Source of the DNA: Oscillospiraceae bacterium
GTDB taxonomy: Bacteria > Bacillota > Clostridia > Oscillospirales > Oscillospiraceae
Length of the DNA stretch: 8,881 nt
NCBI GenBank assembly: GCA_009786775.1
Contig: WQRL01000053.1
Coordinates: 1 to 8,881 of the forward strand
Reading direction: 5' to 3'
Shown: positions 6,901 through 8,881 of the stretch, piece by piece
Layout: every line of letters begins with the position of its first letter
Position numbering within the stretch: position 1 is the stretch's first letter
Made by a program: the position numbers and the translations under genes
The notes under the pieces: generated by a model
The model's database searches: none
What the model saw: only the letters and a program-made list of their open reading frames with translations
What the model was told of the DNA's origin: nothing

Positions 6901-8881
6901 CTACATTGATTATCTTATCACACTTAAAATCCCTGCAGGTCTCGCAGGCGCGCCCCTTTGGATTTATGATGACCTCGGTGTCTTCCCCGGCGGCAGCGGC
7001 GTTAACCATTTGCCCACAGTGACAGTCACCGCATTTGAAACAGGTGATGCCACCAGAGCGGCAAGCGCAAGGATGCTCGCTGACCCATTGCGCTATACAC
7101 AGCCTATTCAAGTTAACCCCAACTCATGGAAGATGCTCTTCGGCACCGCCAGTCCTGCAGGGCAAGTCGCATGGCAGTACACCTTCCCTGTGACGGTTGA
7201 AATATCCTATAGATTAGTAGTCCCCGCAAATAGGCTCCAGTTTTTGCAAACAATGCCTGCAAGCGGCAGCCCCAACTATATCAGCAACAATGTAAGGCTT
7301 GTAAATTCAGCCAACTGGAACAATCCCTCTGCGGGAATAGCAGAAGGCCAAATTGTCGCAATTAACACTCAGGAGTGGTGGCCCATATTTAAGTCAGCAA
7401 GGGAGACCAGTAACCCCGCACTATTTAACTACACAGTCACCATGCTCGGCAGAAACAAGGCGCGCCCCGGCACTTCATTTCTAAATCCTGACAGTGCGCC
7501 AATTTTCCGGGATGCCTTTGATGACCGCATGATGTATGTACCTGATACATTCTATGTTGTCAGACTATCCAGCCCCAATGCATACTTTGCGCCTCCTACG
7601 GGCACTAATATCCTAAATGCAAGCGGCGACATTGAGATTAATCTAAACAATCTGGTTTCATGGACAGCTCCGCCAAACCAGGGGGGCACTCAGGGTGCCG
7701 CAGTGCCTGGATGGTTTGCAACTACTGATAAGTTTGAGTTCCACTACGACTTGCTGCTTCTACCTGAGTTTCAGCATAGTTCGATAGCTAACCTTACAAA
7801 CACAGCCACCATTACACGCACCTTGCCCACCGGATGCAGCTTCGATGCAACCGCAGTCATCCCCTATAACTTTAATGATTTACAAAAAACAATGACCCCC
7901 ACAAGGCCCGGTTCGGACAAAGTAAATGTGTCCATAGTAATAAATGCCGATGGCAGCAGGGACTTTAACGACGGAGTCAACATCCCCGGCCCGAATCAAA
8001 TTGTCGCAGTTGACAAGCTGGAAAACCTTCTGCTCTACGTTGATTCTGTAAAGCTCTATACCCAAAGACTCATAATTTTGCCCAATGGCACCGGGATGTG
8101 GGACGGAGTTTGGACGGAAGTCACACACAGTCTTAACGACTACAAACTTTGGAGCGTAAATGCAGTTGCTACTGATGAATTTGCCTTCGTCATCCCCAAC
8201 AGGCAGCCCGTTTTGATTGAGTATCAGGGACTCGTCACACTGCTGCCAGGCACAACCGGCTCCATAAAAAACACTATTAGCATCTACGGCGATTCATCCT
8301 CGGATGGGCAGGGCGAATATCAGGTAGGCGATTCAGAGGTTGGTGCAAACGCAAACAAGATTCCTGTCAGAGTCTTTAAGCGCGATCCGCTAATACCTGA
8401 TCAGGCAGTCCCGCCAGAAGCCTCCTCTAATCCAGGAGTACTGCTTCCGGGCGCAAGATTTGAGCTTTATGCCGCAGTGGTATCAAACCCAAATAACTAC
8501 ACTGCTCCCTCAGGCCTTACAGAAGCCTTCCCCGTTGTCGGCACCGACTTAATAGTCCGCAACTTCTACAGGCTTCCAGATGCAAACATCGTGCATGGTG
8601 CCGATGGAATAACAATTCTCAATGACCCTTGGCTGGCTCCGGCGCATGAAATAATATTCATGTTGCGCGAAGTTCAGGCACCGCCTGGCTACTTCCTTCC
8701 TACTGAGCCGGATAATCTGACATTCTTCGCGATAAACCCCAGAATTTTCCCATCAACCCACAGCTTCCTGCCAAATCCGCTAAATCAAATTTCCGACTTC
8801 ATTAACATTAACAATGTGGTGCCTATTTCAATCGAAATCGTAAAGATAATCGAAACCCGCACAGGCACATTCCCCACTCAG
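3827..8881 (+). CDS. Giant modular secreted surface protein (adhesin-like), 3'-truncated
   Basis: The frame is open for 1685 codons with no stop and continues past the window. No exact family was recognised for the whole protein. It has a Sec signal peptide (about 1-50), acidic Tyr-rich 22-residue repeats (84-183), a Cys cluster C195-x4-C200-x2-C203, a Ser/Ala/Gly/Pro linker (205-263), two homologous domains (264-423 and 449-615), five Lys-headed Ig-like modules (630-1490), a SpaA/CnaB-like domain (1512-1640), and the start of another unit (PISIEIVK, K1673). This matches Gram-positive cell-wall adhesins or pilin-like stalks, where Ig-like repeats with isopeptide bonds carry a binding head. 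A C-terminal sortase motif is expected but lies off the window. Cysteines are rare (six seen). The ATG is fixed by the GGGGAGGGG site 6 bases upstream. Adhesion is inferred from architecture; the ligand is unknown. Confidence 0.9.
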   Translation, partial: MKKVMAKIRKPVSLVLVVALIISMSAFVFGFTNNNRAALVGHYGFVSASATAIMDEEIIIQIPEETQDSGGYEEEYIPKSAYTEEYEAYASGDAYDSEDYYASSLEAYEAYASEDTYSSEDYYAPSFEEYEADAFEDAYGSEDYYAPSSDEYEADAFEDAYGSEDYYAPSLEEYEPDAFEDAYDDAGETHDPEYCDVYGCEYCIVSDGQIATAAATVNGITQDGAGTSEESDAPAQSAASTAATPNGVVQGGESGQPAPPADTFATNFSDLRNFVSNVTVLDLNGVPLEPVPPEDISNPFDQTYRFVIEFSEYLSEYYTLQFEQNELTGRLYYMLPSGLEMPAPVAQTPIRAEPVEEDELGLIIGWYTISADGLVEVWFESITIEGSEIPYEMSFIEFYTDIVLEITIDAILLEESGGIIDFGNYWVLEVPPVYYDFGIMSTLEGITPFASANDWDLSNFVTSVNIFDMTDIEDPLGTPDNPNPIGPGDSTFLGTTYRFDITFREDSSRQFDVDVLGNMTFRLPQTIEVKAAISNLDIRYGLDNRGAIIGRYSVTPGGGESNLPAMVIVTWYEVDNNGNPTPGTLWINNYTNCQFVLSIFAHLLPGSGGGNLDFGDGGITIEEPVQPEPRLDIVKKSAFNPETMTIDYTVFIQALRAPVLLYSWSDQLFVQIESQRPWPFPLGIPVNNPNVRPGIDNGFFSDFSYWLYLGGDLNPPEQIMEPSDEDEFGLFWGGTPATGSEVTYFDWFFEPIILDPETADYIRIEFTLDVNAMLEANNFFGMDHFQYDMIIVNYAAVIGMPPNADWDTEWLGAATTVADPIHKEFVFTKDGTFIGTPGPDGYPFINWNVQVGDGESIPLNGGWVVESLQDGLQLPPNTDITFKFYGIGSGNSQTPPPTPMFTLTAADLFITNPSPAPGNGSTFFELLSGQQFRLTIPPNTFIVPGTSEPLGDVYRLDISFSTNVTTGLPNPGMPPLNLRNEVDWFWPDGTGQPGPGATVPIRPPTAGLIEKTSGGICGPDAEGNYYIDYLITLKIPAGLAGAPLWIYDDLGVFPGGSGVNHLPTVTVTAFETGDATRAASARMLADPLRYTQPIQVNPNSWKMLFGTASPAGQVAWQYTFPVTVEISYRLVVPANRLQFLQTMPASGSPNYISNNVRLVNSANWNNPSAGIAEGQIVAINTQEWWPIFKSARETSNPALFNYTVTMLGRNKARPGTSFLNPDSAPIFRDAFDDRMMYVPDTFYVVRLSSPNAYFAPPTGTNILNASGDIEINLNNLVSWTAPPNQGGTQGAAVPGWFATTDKFEFHYDLLLLPEFQHSSIANLTNTATITRTLPTGCSFDATAVIPYNFNDLQKTMTPTRPGSDKVNVSIVINADGSRDFNDGVNIPGPNQIVAVDKLENLLLYVDSVKLYTQRLIILPNGTGMWDGVWTEVTHSLNDYKLWSVNAVATDEFAFVIPNRQPVLIEYQGLVTLLPGTTGSIKNTISIYGDSSSDGQGEYQVGDSEVGANANKIPVRVFKRDPLIPDQAVPPEASSNPGVLLPGARFELYAAVVSNPNNYTAPSGLTEAFPVVGTDLIVRNFYRLPDANIVHGADGITILNDPWLAPAHEIIFMLREVQAPPGYFLPTEPDNLTFFAINPRIFPSTHSFLPNPLNQISDFININNVVPISIEIVKIIETRTGTFPTQ
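4076..4375 (+). repeat. Tandem 66-bp repeats encoding acidic, Tyr-rich 22-residue units
   Basis: Four full units (4076-4141, 4142-4207, 4208-4273, 4274-4339) and a partial fifth (4340-4375) run without spacers. Each protein unit begins like EEYEADAFED and ends like SEDYYAPS. Asp and Glu make up roughly a third of each unit, with about four Tyr, and there is no Lys or Arg. The DNA core TCAGAAGATTACTA is shared by all four full units, and units three and four are nearly identical, which suggests recent duplication. Because 66 is a multiple of three, gain or loss of a unit keeps the frame. The segment lies just after the signal peptide, so it would be exposed or distal from the wall. Confidence 0.95.
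4616..5671 (+). repeat. Two homologous domains of about 160 residues
   Basis: Residues 264-423 and 449-615 share an ordered set of motifs. Each begins with a Phe-Ala segment leading to DLxNFVxxVxxxD (DLRNFVSNVTVLD and DLSNFVTSVNIFD), followed by TYRFxIxF (TYRFVIEF and TYRFDITF), a strand with LP (YYMLPSGLE and FRLPQTIE), IIGxY or IIGWY, and closing SGG with DFG. The pattern of short beta strands suggests an Ig-like adhesin head, perhaps like the paired N-terminal domains of MSCRAMM proteins (inference). The copies have diverged in DNA, so the duplication is old. Confidence 0.75.
5714..8296 (+). repeat. Five tandem Ig-like modules with isopeptide-type Lys/Asn layout
   Basis: Each module starts with a Lys on a first strand followed by a Y/W/V-x-V/I strand, and ends with N-x-(A/V/I)-x on a last strand. 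The pairs are K635/N793, K823/N980, K1011/N1154, K1189/N1325 and K1354/N1482. Lys-to-Asn spacing falls from 158 to 128 residues, and Asn-to-next-Lys spacing stays at 29-36. Examples of the closing strand are LTNTATIT and IKNTISIY, resembling DUF11/backbone-pilin domains, where Lys and Asn form a self-catalysed isopeptide bond. An acidic residue lies between them in segments such as WVVESLQDGL and WIYDDLG. Bond formation is inference; the sequence identity between modules is low. Confidence 0.65.
8360..8746 (+). other. SpaA/CnaB-like prealbumin-fold domain
   Basis: Residues 1512-1640 carry the typical signature: a starting strand with VRVFKRD (K1518), LPGARFELYAA (from 1540), and LREVQAPPGYFLP with E1615, closed by FFAINP (N1637). 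In this family Lys and Asn join in an isopeptide bond assisted by the Glu of the E-x-x-APxGY motif. Such domains act as stiff spacers in cell-wall adhesins and pilins. PISIEIVK at 1666-1673 just after it looks like the first strand of a further domain cut by the window edge. Confidence 0.8.

Noticed and set aside
6674..7111. 145-codon open frame on the minus strand
   Set aside because: It lies entirely antisense to the surface-protein gene, has Cys-rich, family-less content and no ribosome site; it is a shadow frame.

Overview
The window looks like part of the chromosome of a Gram-positive, strictly anaerobic, butyrate-forming member of the Clostridia (inferred). The evidence is a clostridial-type [FeFe]-hydrogenase, an adjacent phosphate butyryltransferase/butyrate kinase pair, strong AGGAGG-like ribosome binding sites, and a very large secreted protein built like a Gram-positive cell-wall adhesin. 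All supported genes lie on the + strand. Base composition looks moderate in the genes and clearly AT-rich in the gap at 3568-3826 (judged by eye, not computed).

Left part (2-1411): the 3' portion of hydA, the catalytic subunit of an [FeFe]-hydrogenase. It retains the end of the last 4Fe-4S ferredoxin motif, the complete H-cluster domain, and a C-terminal thioredoxin-like 2Fe-2S domain of the kind found on HydA of electron-bifurcating HydABC complexes. A compact terminator follows at once.

Middle part (1548-3567): ptb and buk form a two-gene operon with a 10-nt gap. They convert butyryl-CoA to butyrate and ATP. Together with the hydrogenase, which disposes of reducing equivalents as H2, they form the energy-conserving end of a butyrate fermentation. 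The leader before ptb holds a promoter candidate and a hairpin that ends three bases before the ribosome binding site. A 10-bp perfect hairpin after buk probably ends the operon.

Right part (3740-8881): a promoter, a strong ribosome binding site and an open frame of 1685 codons that runs off the right edge. It encodes an exported surface protein. In order it has a signal peptide, four and a half 22-residue acidic, tyrosine-rich repeats (66 bp each), a C-x4-C-x2-C cluster, a low-complexity linker, two homologous domains of about 160 residues, five Ig-like modules each headed by a lysine and closed by an asparagine (the layout of self-crosslinking isopeptide domains), a SpaA/CnaB-like domain, and the start of another. 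The C-terminus, where a sortase signal would be expected, is outside the window. This protein is the least ordinary item here.

No tRNA, rRNA, CRISPR array, insertion sequence or transposase was seen.
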